NCBI GenBank assembly: GCA_028641055.1
Contig: CM054062.1
Coordinates: 235,984,376 to 236,048,375, forward strand
Source of the DNA: Alopecurus myosuroides
Lineage: Eukaryota; Streptophyta; Magnoliopsida; Poales; Poaceae
DNA: 64,000 nt
Reading direction: 5' to 3'
The stretch's first letter is position 1; each line of letters opens with the position of its first letter. The position numbers were made by a program, and so were the translations under genes. This document shows, piece by piece, positions 35,777-48,655 of this stretch. Under the pieces are notes generated by a model. The model was not told where the DNA came from and did not search any database. It worked only from the letters and a program-made list of their open reading frames with translations.

Positions 35777-36880
35777 GGTGAGAGGGTGCGCCACCGTAGG
35801 TCAGCCGCTAGCTAGCTCCTGGTCGAAAAGTGGGATGGAGGGGAGGGCCGGAAACGTTGGACAGGGTAGGGAAAGCCGGCTTAAATAGGCCGCGGTGGAG
35901 CCGCTAGGCGACGAGGAGGAGCCAATAGACAAATGAAGGGCGCCCATGGACCATGTACATAAACTATTTTTTCTCATGCACCACTACGAAATATACCTAG
36001 AGAAGTAGAGATGGATGCGACAGGATGTCGATCGGAGTACATCGCGGTGCCGGTTCAAGGCGCGTGACGTGAGAGAGCAAACAAGAGAAAAGGGAGCGGT
36101 GGCCGTGACAGTGGGAATAAAAGCCTAGCTTTTGAGACCTCGAGGTGGTCAAAGAGTGGGATTACAGTGCGGATAAACAAGATTTTCTTTCGGGGACCAA
36201 GGAGAGAGCTGTGCAGCAACAGTTCAGAGCTGTAGTAGTGTGCAAGAGGCGGCGATGCACAAAGACCGGATGAACAACCGAGCCACTCGATCTGTTCCGC
36301 AAGAATATATTGCCATCACCCCCCTACAGCATCTCGTGTCCATCCTCATCGTTTGTTTGGATGGTAGCCAACTTTCTGGCAAGGCCAATGCTCTCTTGCC
36401 GTTCCTATTTCATTTTTGTTGCCCGCTTTGGCTAACTTATGGGCAAGCAAATCCTTCACCAACATTTTTGGCTAAGCCAACTTTTTTTGTAGAGCAAGCT
36501 TGGGCAGCCAAGTATGGCCATAGGCTGCCTCTACACCGTGACATCTTTAATTTGGGCCTAGGAAAAACAAAGGAATAAAATATGATACTATTACTTTCTT
36601 GTTCCGTTTCGCTTAGTTTTTCTTATTTTTGCCCAACTCGCTTATCTTTCCTTATTTTTGCCCTATTTCGCTCTACTAAGACTCGCAGACGGCCAAACTG
36701 GTCGTTTCCATATGGTCAACCTCGTTGACCGCTAGTGCGACCGTTGCTGCGCTGACAGGTGGGACCTTAGTCGTGGTTTCTCTCGCCCGCAACCTCTAAA
36801 TAAATTGGGCCTACCCTGTAATCGAACATGACTCATCCCTTCTTTCTTTGTCTATTCTCCTTCAAAAATATGGTGGAGCC
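35777..36880. other. Upstream region of the 5-phosphatase gene
   Basis: This is the likely promoter and 5' untranslated region, with the TATA-like site at about 35882-35888. From 36320 to 36560 the DNA has short repeated words (TTGGCTAA, GGCAAG) like a degraded repeat. No gene is supported. Confidence 0.45.
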
Positions 36881-37290
36881 CACCTAGGCCATAGAGCTCG
36901 TACTCGTTGTTGTCCGACGAGGAGGAGCGAGAGGAGGAGTTGTGGTTCCTCGAGGAGCACGGATTCTCCGCCCTGCCCGACAAGGCGAAGAATCGGTTCC
37001 GCAAGAAGGCGGAGAAGAGAGACGATACCTGCGACTGCGGAGAGGCACATGGAGATCTTCCGCAGTAGTCGCCGATGTACTCGTACGAGGCATCGGAGTT
37101 CTCGGACGAGGAGCATGGGCCTTCTATCGTCGACCAACCACCCGCGGTCGAGGCCAATGTTGTCAACGAGGACATCTGTCCCGGCTCCGAGGACTCTGAC
37201 GCCATGGACTCCGATGATGCCATGGACACCGACGACTCCGAGGAATTAGACGACTCTGGGGACTCCAACGCCTCCGAAGTAACGTCATGA
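36881..37290 (+). pseudogene. Hypothetical acidic reading frame, broken
   Basis: The stretch 36900-37068 reads as an open, charged segment (WFLEEHGFSALPDKAKNRF and onward) that ends at a TAG at 37066-37068. It continues in a nearby frame at 37075-37290, giving an acidic tail with repeated DAMDSDD, DAMDTDD and SEELDDSGD. I recognise no domain. It is either a decayed gene or part of an unidentified transposon. It faces the minus-strand frame at 38480-37926. Confidence 0.35.
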
Positions 37291-37925
37291 AGGCTTAGTT
37301 GTAGTTCATGGTTTCTAGGGTTTGTATCAAGTTAATCGTATGTTGCTACGAACAAAATTGTTAATCGCTTGTTGGTAAGAGTAAATTGTTATTTGGATAA
37401 TTTGTTGCTATGAGTAAATTGTTAATCGTTTTGCTAGAAGTAAATTGTTAGTTGGATCGTTTGTTATATTTATTTACACGGTGTTAGGCTGCTAGGTTTA
37501 CACGTTCATTGGACATGATGGCAAGGCTAGGCTAGCTAGAGGTGAGACAAGCGACCCATTCAATGACCATGTACATCCGTGCACGCTATATAGACGCAGG
37601 GTTGACTACCTTCGGTATCACACACATGCATTTAATGTGCATGAAGCACCGGTAGACTCTCAGATTTGTCTCGTCTTTGTCATAAATATAAATGTACTTG
37701 GGAACGCGACCGACATGCAGCAAGCATTCCACATGCAAACATGCAGCAGAGCGCTCTTGGAACCTGACCAACATGTAGGCATGCAGCAGAGCGCTCTGGT
37801 GTGCAGACGGAAATGTTGAAATACATTTGACTGATTCTGATACTAGTTCATACTTAATCCAAACAACGTAACATAGTACGGTAGTTCATACATATTTTCA
37901 GGACTTACATATATAACTCTAAACC
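37291..37925. other. AT-rich spacer with short degenerate repeats
   Basis: 37330-37470 holds four diverged copies of a word like GTAAATTGTTAATCG, about 28-50 bp apart. The rest shows no recognisable feature. Confidence 0.5.
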
Positions 37926-38480
37926 CTAGCAGCCATCGGAGGAGGAGGGGATCTTGCTGAGGAGACGGCGATGGCGGCGTTGGACCTCATCCCACTCCTT
38001 ATCGCGCTCACTTTCGCACTTGGTGTGCTCGTCGTCCTGTCGGAGGCCCTGCTCGAGCTGTGCCTTGTTCATCACCTTTACAAACTTGGTCTCCGCACGT
38101 CGCCTCTTCTCTGTGCGGCGCTCCGAGCGCATAGACTTGGCGAGCACACGCGCCTCCAGCTCGTCGGGGTCGAGGATATTGGCGAGCTCCTCGCCGTCAT
38201 CGGTGGAGTACGATTCGACGCTTGATTACGAGTAGTCATCGATGGGCTTGGTTGAGGGTGCCGACTGTGGTGGGGCGCCCTGGCGTCGCAGCAGGTGGGT
38301 AGGGGAGTTGGGCCTGGGGTTGCACATACCATCCCAATTAGTTAAGCATCGGCGACCCCGCCGGAAGCCAATATCCGAGAGGCGGCAACGCTTCTCCTCC
38401 TCCTCATCGCCGCGCGCAGGAGCACGTCCACGACCGTTACCACGAAGGCCGCCACAGCCGCGCCCGGATGCTGGTGACAT
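37926..38480 (-). pseudogene. Hypothetical protein with in-frame stop
   Basis: A single reading frame starts at ATG 38480 and runs to a stop at 37926-37928, interrupted by one TAA at about 38226-38228. Without that stop it would be about 183 aa. The N-terminal half is basic and Gly/Arg-rich. The C-terminal half is charged and helical (DDGEELANILDPDELEARV and onward), likely a coiled coil. No known family is recognised. The frame conservation across the stop suggests a decayed gene rather than chance. Confidence 0.4.
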
Positions 38481-39289
38481 GGAGCAAGGATGCGAGAGCG
38501 AGAACGGAAAGGGGTTTCATAGAAACTAGGAGAAGTAGGAGATAAGATCACGGAGGTGATAAATAGAAACTGGGCGAAGGAGGCGAGAAGGTCAAACGAG
38601 CGGGAAAACAGGTATGAGATTCTGGAACCATCGTTTCCGCGTTACCATGTTTGATGAATGGTCAAACTTGGTCATTCGATCTACCAAATCACGTTGCAGA
38701 ACAAGGCATCATGCGGATCGCCTTGCGTAATCTGACCACAACAGTCGATGCAATCCAACGGCATAGAGCCTGCCGTCGGTCTGCCCGTGACCTTGTAGAA
38801 GGCCATATTTGACGGCTGTAGTTCAGCGCTAGGGTATGATGGAACGACCGCGCCTCGGCGCTAGGGTATGTCGTTGGTTTGAGGCGGTCAATAAGGTTTC
38901 CGTGGGGTTTGACCAATATTCAAATGAGAACAACTAATTCAAAAAAAAAATCAGCGCACATTGTCGTTTTATGTGACATAGTTACGATAAAAAATAATAA
39001 ACATGGTTTTTGGTTAGTTTTGATTCTTACGCGTAGGATCGAGCCAAAACACAAAATGGGCTAGCAAAGGGACACATATAAGCTAACCGATGGAGTATCA
39101 TTTAGTGAATTCTTGTATTTCCATCATTATTGCGATTTGAATATCTCATGTCGATTTTTTTTCTTATTTCGAATCCTTTGTTTGATGTGTGCATCCAGTT
39201 TTTACATTTCTAAATCATGTGAACACATCCTAAATAATCTTTAAACCTAAGAGTATTCAATTTCCCTCTCGCCATCTTCTGAGAGCATC
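38481..39289. other. Intergenic segment
   Basis: No gene or recognisable repeat was found. There is a poly-A run at 38939-38949 and AT-rich DNA after 39060. Confidence 0.35.
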
Positions 39290-42200
39290 TCCACTAGCCA
39301 CCCTGATGGTGCAGGGCTTGCACTCGTTGGGAGACCCCAAGAGGAAGGTATTATGAGCACATCAGCAAGTTTCTCTCAGAAAGAAACCAAGGTTGAATCG
39401 ACCAGTAGGAGAAAGAAATCACTTCCGAAGGTTGATGCAGCTGAGGTGGCAGGGCGCACTACCGGTCCAGAAGCAACGTGGAACCTACACAACACAATCA
39501 AATCACTTTGCCCCAACAAAGCAGCGAGGTTGTCTAACTCACCGGTTTTGCTAAAAACAAAGAGGTTAAACGTATGGTGTGGAAAACAGTAGGAAAATAG
39601 TAGGAGAACAATAGTAACAGTATGAAAACTGTGAAGGCAGTGGTTGTATTATCAGTATGAGGAAAATGGACCGGGTCCATAGTTTACTAGTGGTGTCTCT
39701 CCAAAACAGATAGATAACATGCTGGGTAAACAAATAACAGCTGGGCAATTGACAGATATAAAGGCTGCACCGTAGTGCATATGCATGACATGATAATTAC
39801 TAAGTGATTCATGCAGGCATTACAACAAGATAGATAGACCGTTATCCAACTGCATTTATGACTAATAATCCATCCTGAGAGTGTCATCCGAGCAAACCTT
39901 GGGTATTAAGTTATAAGCAACAGATAATCGCAGTAAACAAAGTGTGTAATGTAAACAATGAAATCATCCTTATACAAAGCATTGTTGTTTTCTCCCTAAT
40001 GGCAGCACCACACCCCCACCCGTTTACATTTCTGTCACTCGAGCGTGAGTGAAAGGGAGGCATGAACCCACTATCGAGCATAAATACTCCCTCTTGGAGT
40101 TACTAGCATCTACTTGGCCAGAGCATCTACTAACAACGGAGAGCATGCAAGATCATAAATAACATACACATGAAAAGAACATGATAGATTGATAATCATT
40201 GGACATAGCATTCAATATTCATCGGATCTCAGCAACCACAACATGTAGCATTACAATGAGATGATCTTGATCATGTAGATAGCTCACAAGATCTAAACAT
40301 GAAGCATAAAGAGGAGAGAAAAAAATCTAGCTACTTCTATGGACCCGTAGTCCCAGGATGAACTACTCATGCATCATTCCGGAGGCGGGCATGGTGGTGT
40401 AGAGCCCTCCGGTGATGATTCCCCCTCCCGGCAGGGTGCTGGGGAGAGCTACAGAACCCTCCCGAACTAGGGTTGACGATGACGGTGGCTGCGGATGTTT
40501 TTCGTGGAAAAGGCTCGGGTATTTAGGGTTAACCCTTCGAGGACAATGTATAGGCACGAGGGCAACATTGGTGGGTAGCCAGGGGGCCACACCACCCCTG
40601 GGCGCGGCTAGGGGGCGCCCACCCATGGTGTGGGGCCCCTGTGGCTCCCCTCTGAGCCCCCTCGGACTCTTTGTGTGCAACGACTTTCTAAGACTTCCGA
40701 GCTTTGAATCGTCCAATTCCAAGAATATTTCCTGAACAATTTTCTGAAACTATAAACAGCAGAAAACAGGAACCGGCTCTATGGCATCTTGTCAATAGGT
40801 TAGTCCCAGGAAATCGATAAAAATGACGTAAAGTGTAAAGGAAACATGTAGCATATGGCATGAAAACAACATGGAACATCATAAATTATGGATACGTTTA
40901 TGACGTATCAACATCCCCAAGCTTAGTTCCTACTCATCCTCGAGTAGGTAAACGATAAAAACAAATAATTTCTAAGGTGACATGCTACCAACATAAACTT
41001 GATCATCATAGTAATGTAAAGCATATAAACTAGGATCAAATGAATAAAGGTTGTGGTTTATAGCTGATATCAAATAGAATAATGTATAAACCATTAGGAA
41101 GAACAAAGTAAAACTTTTTAATGAATCAATACTAAAAGACAATCAACCGTGCAAGGTTTATTAAAGATGATTTAAGCTTCAAGAACAACAATATAATCAT
41201 CAAAGGCATCAAACCCTCACAACAAATCATGTTAGGATCAAGTCAAGTGACAACAATATGCACTTAGGAGAATCATTAAAATATGTGTGCACTCAAAACA
41301 AGCAAGCGTTTTGTATTGGTGCCTGGCACCAGGATGTTATGGCTAAAAGAACATTATGGGGGGTTTGGATGGTCAATGGAAGAAAGTATCACACAATTGA
41401 AAGTGATCATTAGACAAGAGGAAGTCTTATAATCGAAGTTATGCAAGGAGTAGTGATTTCCACACAACGGATGCACATAGATCTATAAGTGTACAAAAGC
41501 TCTCCAATGGAACTAGTGGGGGTGCATCCAACTTTCTTGCTCACAAAGACCTAGCTAGATCTCTTTTGAGGAGGCTCATCATTGGAATACACAAGCCAAG
41601 TTCTATAATGTAAGTTCCCCACATAGTTATGCAAGTCATAATATGAAAACTCTCTCCAAACTAAAGTAATGATTCTAACCAAGCACAAGTGTGGAATAAA
41701 TGATAGTAGTGCTTCCCCCTCTCTCTTTATTATCTCTCTTTTGCCCTTTTTTTGGGCTTTTTCTCTTCTTCTTTTTTTGATATATAACCTCATTGGTAGG
41801 GGCAACACTCTATTTTACAATTAATTATCACACTTTAGCATTCATAACTCAAACTAAAATATCTTTGATGTATATAAAACAAAATGCCCCTCGCAGTGTA
41901 GCAGTATGCAAAATAACAATGAAGCATGACAAGTAACATAATGATGATGGATGTTGTATGGCTATATATCTCGGAATGGCTATGGAAATGCCATGGTAGG
42001 TAGGTATGGTGGCTGCTTTGAGGAAGATATATTTTGGCTTATATGTAGAAGAACAAAGTTCTCCCACGGGATTTGGATGCACTGGCGAAGTTTGCACCAA
42101 CTCTCAATGTGAGAATGAGCAATGCACAATACCGAAGAGGCTAGCAAATATGGATGGTGGAAGTGCCAGAAAACCTTAACATGGAACTCACAAGTTAAAA

Positions 42201-43724
42201 GATTACAAGTAAAATTATGATCTTACAGTGCATAATGAAAATCACTCCAAGAGGGTCTGTGGCAGTGACAAGTCACTGTTAGCTACCCCGACCGTAGCAC
42301 GTAACAAAAAGCCATCAAGATTGTTATCAGCAAAGGAAGTCATATACCATTATCCCGTCAACTGGTTATTTTTTTTACTCTACTAAACCAGCAAGTTTAC
42401 CATTAAGCATATTAAATATCTCAAAACAATAGCAAATAATCAAGTGAAACAGTTTAGTGATCTACAAGAATATGCAAGCTTTTTCCGTTATACCATCTAC
42501 TACATGTAGCATTTTCTATTTCCATCGAGCATCATTCAACAAAAACTCTCCAACTAATATAGCAATGAAACAAGAGAGTACTAACATAACTCTACTAGAA
42601 CTAACATCTCTGAATAAGAGATGCATGAAAAACAAGAGCTAAAAAGATTTTGCGGCAGCTAGAAAAAAACTAAGAACACGAGCATAACGAGTATTCATAT
42701 GAAAAAGAGGAGCGTGTCCCTCTCCCACAAAAATAATTATAGGTTCCAACAATATTATTTCATCAAGGAAAACAAAAGAAAAAAAACATGCGCTCCAAGT
42801 AAAAAAATTCATATCATGTGACCGAATAAAAATATAGTTTCACTAGAAGTGACCTAATAAATTGTTGATGAAGAAGGGATGCCTTGGACATCCCCAAGCT
42901 TAGATGCTTGAGTTTTCTTAGAATTTGCTGGAATGAACCACAGGGGCATCCCCAAGCTTTGGCCTTGCATTCTTCTTGATCACATTATATCACCCTCTTC
43001 TCTTGACCCTTGAAAACTTCCTTCACACCACACTCGATGTAATTCGCATTAGAGGGTTAGTGCACAATCAAAAATTCACACATTCTGCATGGACACAAGC
43101 ATTATTAATACTTTTTAAACATTAGCTACAGCCAGTGATGTTTTGTAAAGCAAAGAAATCCACTCGACATAGTAAAAGAGAGAATGCAAGTAAAAAAGGC
43201 AGAATCTGTCAAAACCAGAACAATCTGTAAAGACTGTAAAGACGAATTTTTTGGGGGCACTTAAGTTGCTCAAATCGAAAAACTTAAAGAATGAAAAAGT
43301 TTCAGAATTATCTGAGGAATAAGCAAAAAAAATCAGGCCATTTTGATCTTTACGTGAATTATGCGTTTTTTATATTGGACACCAGAAATATGTTTCCTGC
43401 GCAGAAATCCAAAACCAACTCCAACTTTCGCTAGAAACTTTACTTGGCACGACTAATACATGAAAATAAACATACAAAGGAGTTGCTACAGAAGTATATA
43501 ACACCTTGACTCAAAGAAAATAGAGAAAAAAAGCAAAAATAAAACCATGGGTTATCTCCTAAGAAGTGCTTTTCTTTAACGCCTTTTGGCTAGGCCCTGA
43601 AAAATATAATCAAGTGTTTTCAAGTGAAGAAGCATCCAAATTGTACTTGTTCGAATAATAGAATCAAAAGGCAACTTCATTATCTTCCTAGAAAAGTGTT
43701 CCATACCTTTCTTGGGCAGGAATT
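39290..43724. mobile_element. Non-coding repeat of grass-transposon type, family not assigned
   Basis: The whole segment lacks long open frames. Stretches such as GGAACCTACACAACACAATC (39480), the GGAGGCGGGCATGGTGGTGT region (40380) and ACATCCCCAAGCTTAG (40910) resemble high-copy non-coding sequence I remember from Triticeae LTR elements. The word CATCCCCAAGCTT occurs at about 40912, 42891 and 42947. Ends and strand could not be fixed. It is the DNA into which Gypsy element E2 inserted. Confidence 0.4.
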
Positions 43725-44533
43725 TATCGTGGTGGTGTAAAGACAGATGCCATGGGATGGCTTGAGTTTGGGGCCGATGGACACTGTGGGTATCCGGGGA
43801 GGGATTGCACGCCTAGACGGTGCGCTCACTACACTGCAAACACCAAGATCTACCTAGGTTCGGGGCCCTCGTGTGGAGGTAACACCCCTACTCCTTCCTG
43901 TCTGTCAATATCAGTGGGTAACCGAGTACAATGTGGTTTATCAAGCTCACAGAGCTAGAGGAAGAAGAAGCTCTGGCTTTCTTTTTCTCTAAGGGAAAAA
44001 ATCTCTACTGGTTGCATCATCCCTCGCGCAGGAGGGGTGGGGCCACCTTATATACTGGTGGCCACCCAGGGAACGTACATGGTTAGAACATTGTGCCATA
44101 GCGCACGCTCGCTGTCATACACCGAAAGTCGTCTCCTCCATAGCCGCTGCCATGTTCTGTCCCCCTTGTTAGAGACAGGACGTGGCCTCGCCCATGCCCT
44201 GTACTGATCCGCTGTACGAGTATACATCATCACGCCTAGTAAGTTGAACTGCACGCGCGTACTCTCCCGTGATCTTCGGGATCTCAACTGCTCCGTTGAC
44301 CTCGCTCCGGGATCGATAAATCTTTGTGTACCCGGACTCTCCAAGTGTATATCGGGTAACCCGGGGGACACCCGCTTCTTTATATCATCCCTGATTCTAG
44401 TTACCGAGAGAGATCCATCTCGGTAACTTCCATCTCGGTCCGAGTAGTCAGCCCGGTCAACACCATCTCGGTATCCACTCCTTGGACACCCTTTCATACC
44501 AAACTTTACTCTAATCGGGGGCAAGCCCCGACA
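43725..44533 (-). repeat. 3' LTR of Gypsy element E2
   Basis: Read on the minus strand, it starts TGTCGGGGCTTG at 44533 and ends CCACGATA at 43725. Its length of about 809 bp and its sequence match the E1 LTRs with visible divergence. The TATA box TATATAAGG is on the minus strand at about 44047-44056. The purine-rich CTTTGGGGACTAA just upstream (44534-44546) is the polypurine tract. The strand order shows E2 runs right to left. Confidence 0.85.
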
Positions 44534-44908
44534 TTAGTCCCCAAAGCTGGTATGTCCAGCGAACTCGGGCGCGGGGCCGTGCCAGCTTAAATCAACCACC
44601 CTGAGAATGCTCGACCGAGATACATTCATCTCGGCCCAACTTTTATCTCGAACTCGGATTCAATCCGCGGTTACTACTATGGATTTCCATCGAAATCCGA
44701 GATACTCGTGCTGGGTTTGATCTTACCGAGATCCTCACACTTAGCCATTTTTCTCCACAGGCTAAAATAGTGCGAGGCGCGGTCGCCTCGTTTTCTTCAC
44801 GTAGTGGACGCAACACATGGCTTAGAACCGCTGCACACGTCGCCTCGTTCCTCGTGCACAACCGCTCACGCGCCACGCCCATGCTGCGCGTTGTTGTGTG
44901 GCCCCACC
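44534..44908 (-). mobile_element. E2 3' untranslated region, left part
   Basis: This is the minus-strand interior of E2 between the LTR and the E1 insertion. It is similar to the same region of E1 (58500-58923), sharing words such as AATGGCTAAGTG and GGATCTCGGTAA. E2 resumes at 59763. Confidence 0.75.
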
Positions 44909-44913
44909 GGTCG

Positions 44914-45747
44914 TGTCGGGGGGCTACCCCGAGTAGGGGCAATATTGGTAAGAAATGGTCTTTTGGATACGGACTGCCGAGTTGGGCCGTGCCGAGTAGG
45001 GAGCTAACGGATAGAATGGATACCGAGATGGAGCTACTTGGTAGGAAGGACAAGAAGCCAAGGTGAGGAAATGAGTGTATGTCTAGATCATCCGAGTAGC
45101 ACTTGGAGGATCCGGATAGACAAGGGGATTACTCTTCTCGGAGGGAAAGTCAATGGAGCCGTTGTGATCCCGTATATCCAGGGAGAGTACAGGCGTGCGG
45201 TTCAACTTACTAGGCATGATGATGCGTATGCATACGCTGGTACAGTGCGCTGTATGGGAGAGGCCACGTCCTATCTCTGACAAGGGGGACAGGTTATGTC
45301 AGCGACCACGACAGCGGAGAGTTTCGACGTCTGTCAGCGGATAAGAGGAAGCGTGCCATACGGCATAGTGTGTAGTCACATAATCATGTACTATTAGTTG
45401 GTGGCCACCAGTATATAAGGTGGCCACACCCCTCCTGTGCGAGGGTCGCCCGTTACGTGAGAACATAAGTGCCGCTAGTTTGTTTAGAGAGAGAGATAAC
45501 AGTAGAGCTTCTTCCTCCTCTAGCTCCTTGAGCTTGAGGAACCATTGTACTCATCACCACATATACAGAGAGAGGCGGGAGTAGGGGTGTTACCTCCACG
45601 CGAGGGCCCCGAACCTGGGTAGATCTTGTTGTTTGCAGTGTAGAGAGCGCGCCAGCTAGGCGTGCGATCCCTCCCCGGATACCCACAGTGTCCATCGGCC
45701 CCAAACATAAGCCATCCCATGGCATCTGTCATCTCCACACCACGATA
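44914..45747 (+). repeat. 5' LTR of E1
   Basis: It starts TGTCGGGGGGCTACCCCGAG and ends CCACACCACGATA, so the usual final CA has become TA. The length equals that of the 3' LTR, and the sequence is close with scattered substitutions. The promoter TATA box TATATAAGG is at 45412-45420. Confidence 0.92.
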
Positions 45748-45748
45748 G

Positions 45749-45768
45749 TTGGCGCCCACCGTGGGGCC
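45749..45768 (+). promoter_or_regulatory. Primer-binding site of E1
   Basis: TTGGCGCCCACCGTGGGGCC directly follows the 5' LTR, where the tRNA primer for minus-strand DNA synthesis binds. I did not assign the tRNA. Confidence 0.75.
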
Positions 45769-48655
45769 AGCAGCGGTGCTGGCTGGGGTTTCTATCCGGA
45801 TGGGACCTCTTCCTCGTTCGGAGGAGCGCGTGGTTTGTGGCCTTGTCCACAGATTCGGCTCCTTCGACTTCGTCACTGACAACGCTGGTGATTTCTGCGG
45901 CAGACCCATGCTCGTAGGCGACTCTGTCATCAGCTTCAGCGTGCACTTGGTATACGTCGCCACCACCGTCATCCGCGAGTACCCCGAGGTGGTGCTCGTT
46001 GCTGCTGATCCTCCTGCCGTTCTCGCCCTCCGCGGGCAGCCTATCGGTGGCTCTGCGGGCAGCGTGGAGGTGATGATGACCGGACCGGCTCCTGCAGCCG
46101 AGAAGGGCGCGACCGGTGTGACCGATGATGTTGGCACGTCGGCTCGGCCGGGCCACAAGCCATTGGAGAGGCCTGAGAATCAACCGGGCTTCAAGGCTCC
46201 TGCTGCACCAACCGCGAGGCCGACACCCTTCGCCGATGTCATCGAGAAGCTGAGCAAGCCCGTAGCCGCGGATGCGGATCCGGCTGTGCTGCGGGAGCAG
46301 CTCGAGGAGCAGCGCCAGGCCTTCCTGCTGGAGGCCACCGAGGTGGCGAAAATCAGGCAAGAGTTCGATCTCGACCATAATGAGTACAATAGGGCTCATG
46401 GTCTTACTCCTGTTGCCAAGAACCCAAGTCGGATAGGGATTATCCGCCGCAACCTTGGTGACGAGTTGGCTAGAGATGGTAGAACTTCTAGTAAATCCAC
46501 TAGCTTTACTTCGCATGGTAGGCCCAAGTATAGTACTCCTGCTAAAACGCTTAGGGAGGCAGAGGCAGTTGTTGCCGAGTTGCCACATCTGACTAGTGAA
46601 GGTCGCATTAGGCAGCAGGACCGGCTTAATGAGCTGGTTCTTGAAGCTGGCAGGCAGAATGAGGCTTTCTGGAAGGCGAATCCGTGCATGTCATGTTGTT
46701 CATTCGCATGGAGCGATATCCGGAGGCCAGGCCTCTTCACCTCATCTCGGTGGTGGGGGATCTCGGAGTGTGAACTCCGGGAGACATAAACAGATCCAAG
46801 TGTATGACCCGACTGTCGCCAGAAAACAACATGTTGTAGAGCGGCAGCCCGAGCAAGAACACATTGTTCAAGGTGGTGGCCATAATGCTGCCCGAGTTCG
46901 GCAAGAGGGACAAGGAGGCAACCGAGATGGTCCATCTCGGCACCCGGCTGTCAACCCGGTTCAGCCTCAACCCGGTGCTGGACCTACTGTTCAGCCACAT
47001 GTTGTTGCCCCTGTTGTCAACCCGGTTCCCCAACCCGGTGTTGCACGGCAGGACTGATACAATGACGGTTACTCGGCAATGGAGCAAGGCGGGTACCAAA
47101 AAATGAGTGATATGCTGATGCTGGAGGTGTTGGAGCTCGGCTGGGGGTACGAGTGCTGCAGCCGAGTGACACAAGATACTAGCTGGACAGAATCTACCAG
47201 TCAGAGGAGATGGAGCTGCAAGGCCCTCCGGGACCGCTCTTTTTCGGTCCAAGAATCATGAATGAACCAGCTGTGCCCAAGTTCCAGCTGGCAAGAGGGA
47301 CCAAGACATATGATGGCAGCACCAAGCTGGAAGAATGGCTTAATGACTATGTCAGTGCCGTGCACATTGCCGGTGGTAACCGCAGATGGGCGGTGAGGTA
47401 CGTGCCCCAGATGCTGGAGGGGCCAGCTCGGATTTGGTTGAACAACTTGCCGAGAGACAGCGTTAATTGCTGGCTTGATTTCTCGGAGGCTTTCATCAGC
47501 AAATTCACCAGCACCTACAAGAGGCCAAACCGGCCACAACAGCTCTCTGCATGCAAGCAGAGGGAAGAGGAGACTGACCGAGAGTACCTAACTCGGTGGA
47601 GCACACTGAGAAAAACTTGTGAAGGTGTGAATGAGTCTCAGGCTATTGCCTGGTTCGCTCAAGGTTGTCGACATGGCAGCATGCCGTGGCAGAAATTGCA
47701 GAGGGAGATGCCAAGTACGCTCGCCGATACCATCAAGATTGCTGATATGTATGCACTCGGTAATCCTACTCAACCTCTGCTCGACTCATTTGAGCCGAGA
47801 AGGAGAAACCATGGCAATGATGGTGCTAGGAGGAATGATCGCCAAGACTACCGGAACAAGAGGCGGGATGACATGTCGGATATACGCTATGGCTCGGATC
47901 ATGTAGCTGCGGTTGATCTGGATCAACCTGATGCAGGAAGCAGCCAGAGGCAAAAGAATGTTGGGCCCCAGTATGGGCAGAACCAGAAGAGCCAGAACTA
48001 CAAGAAGCAATGGACTGATCCCAAGCAGTCCGGAGATGCTCCTCATAGCTTTACCTTTGAGATGATGAGGGATGGGCCATGCAGCTACCACACTCGGCAT
48101 CCGAGTAGGCCGGCAAACCATACTTCCCGACAGTGCAGCTGGTGGGACCGGATTAAGAGTGAGGGGTTTGGCCACTTGCCTCCTCCTCCGCCTCTACCGG
48201 CTCCGGGTTCCAACATTCAACCTATCCGGGGAGCTGCACCCAGGCATGCCGAGAACCAGAGGAGGGAGAACGTGAACCAAGTGGCGCAGGGGGCCAACAA
48301 CAACAACAACACCCGCAACAACTACTATAGTAGCAACAACAACCACAACAACAACTTCAACCGGAACGACAACAACAACAACAATAACAATGACAATGCT
48401 GGTGGCAAAGGCCAAAATCAGTACCAGGAGCACCATCAGAGCTACATGGTGTTCACTACAGAGCCAGATGACAAGCAGAGCCTGCGCAGGCGGGCGATGG
48501 AGGTAAACGCGGTGATACCGGTAGTGCCGGATTACATGCACTGGTGCGACCAGGACATTTCTGGTCTCGGGCTGATCATCCCAGGATCATGCCCAACCCG
48601 GGTAGCTATGCCTTGGTGGTGGACCCAACATTCATTGAGCCCAAGATCAATGTGA
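45749..48655 (+). pseudogene. E1 gag (broken)
   Basis: This encodes the capsid protein that packages element RNA. An N-terminal frame (45749-46789, 346 aa) is followed by out-of-frame remnants. A 481-aa frame (47210-48655) then holds the retrotransposon gag domain, starting about FQLARGTKTYDGSTKLEEWL and including YLTRWSTLRKTC. The tail has a Cys-His-poor, Asn-rich stretch encoded by (AAC)n at 48293-48395. At least one frameshift lies between 46789 and 47210. Confidence 0.85.
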
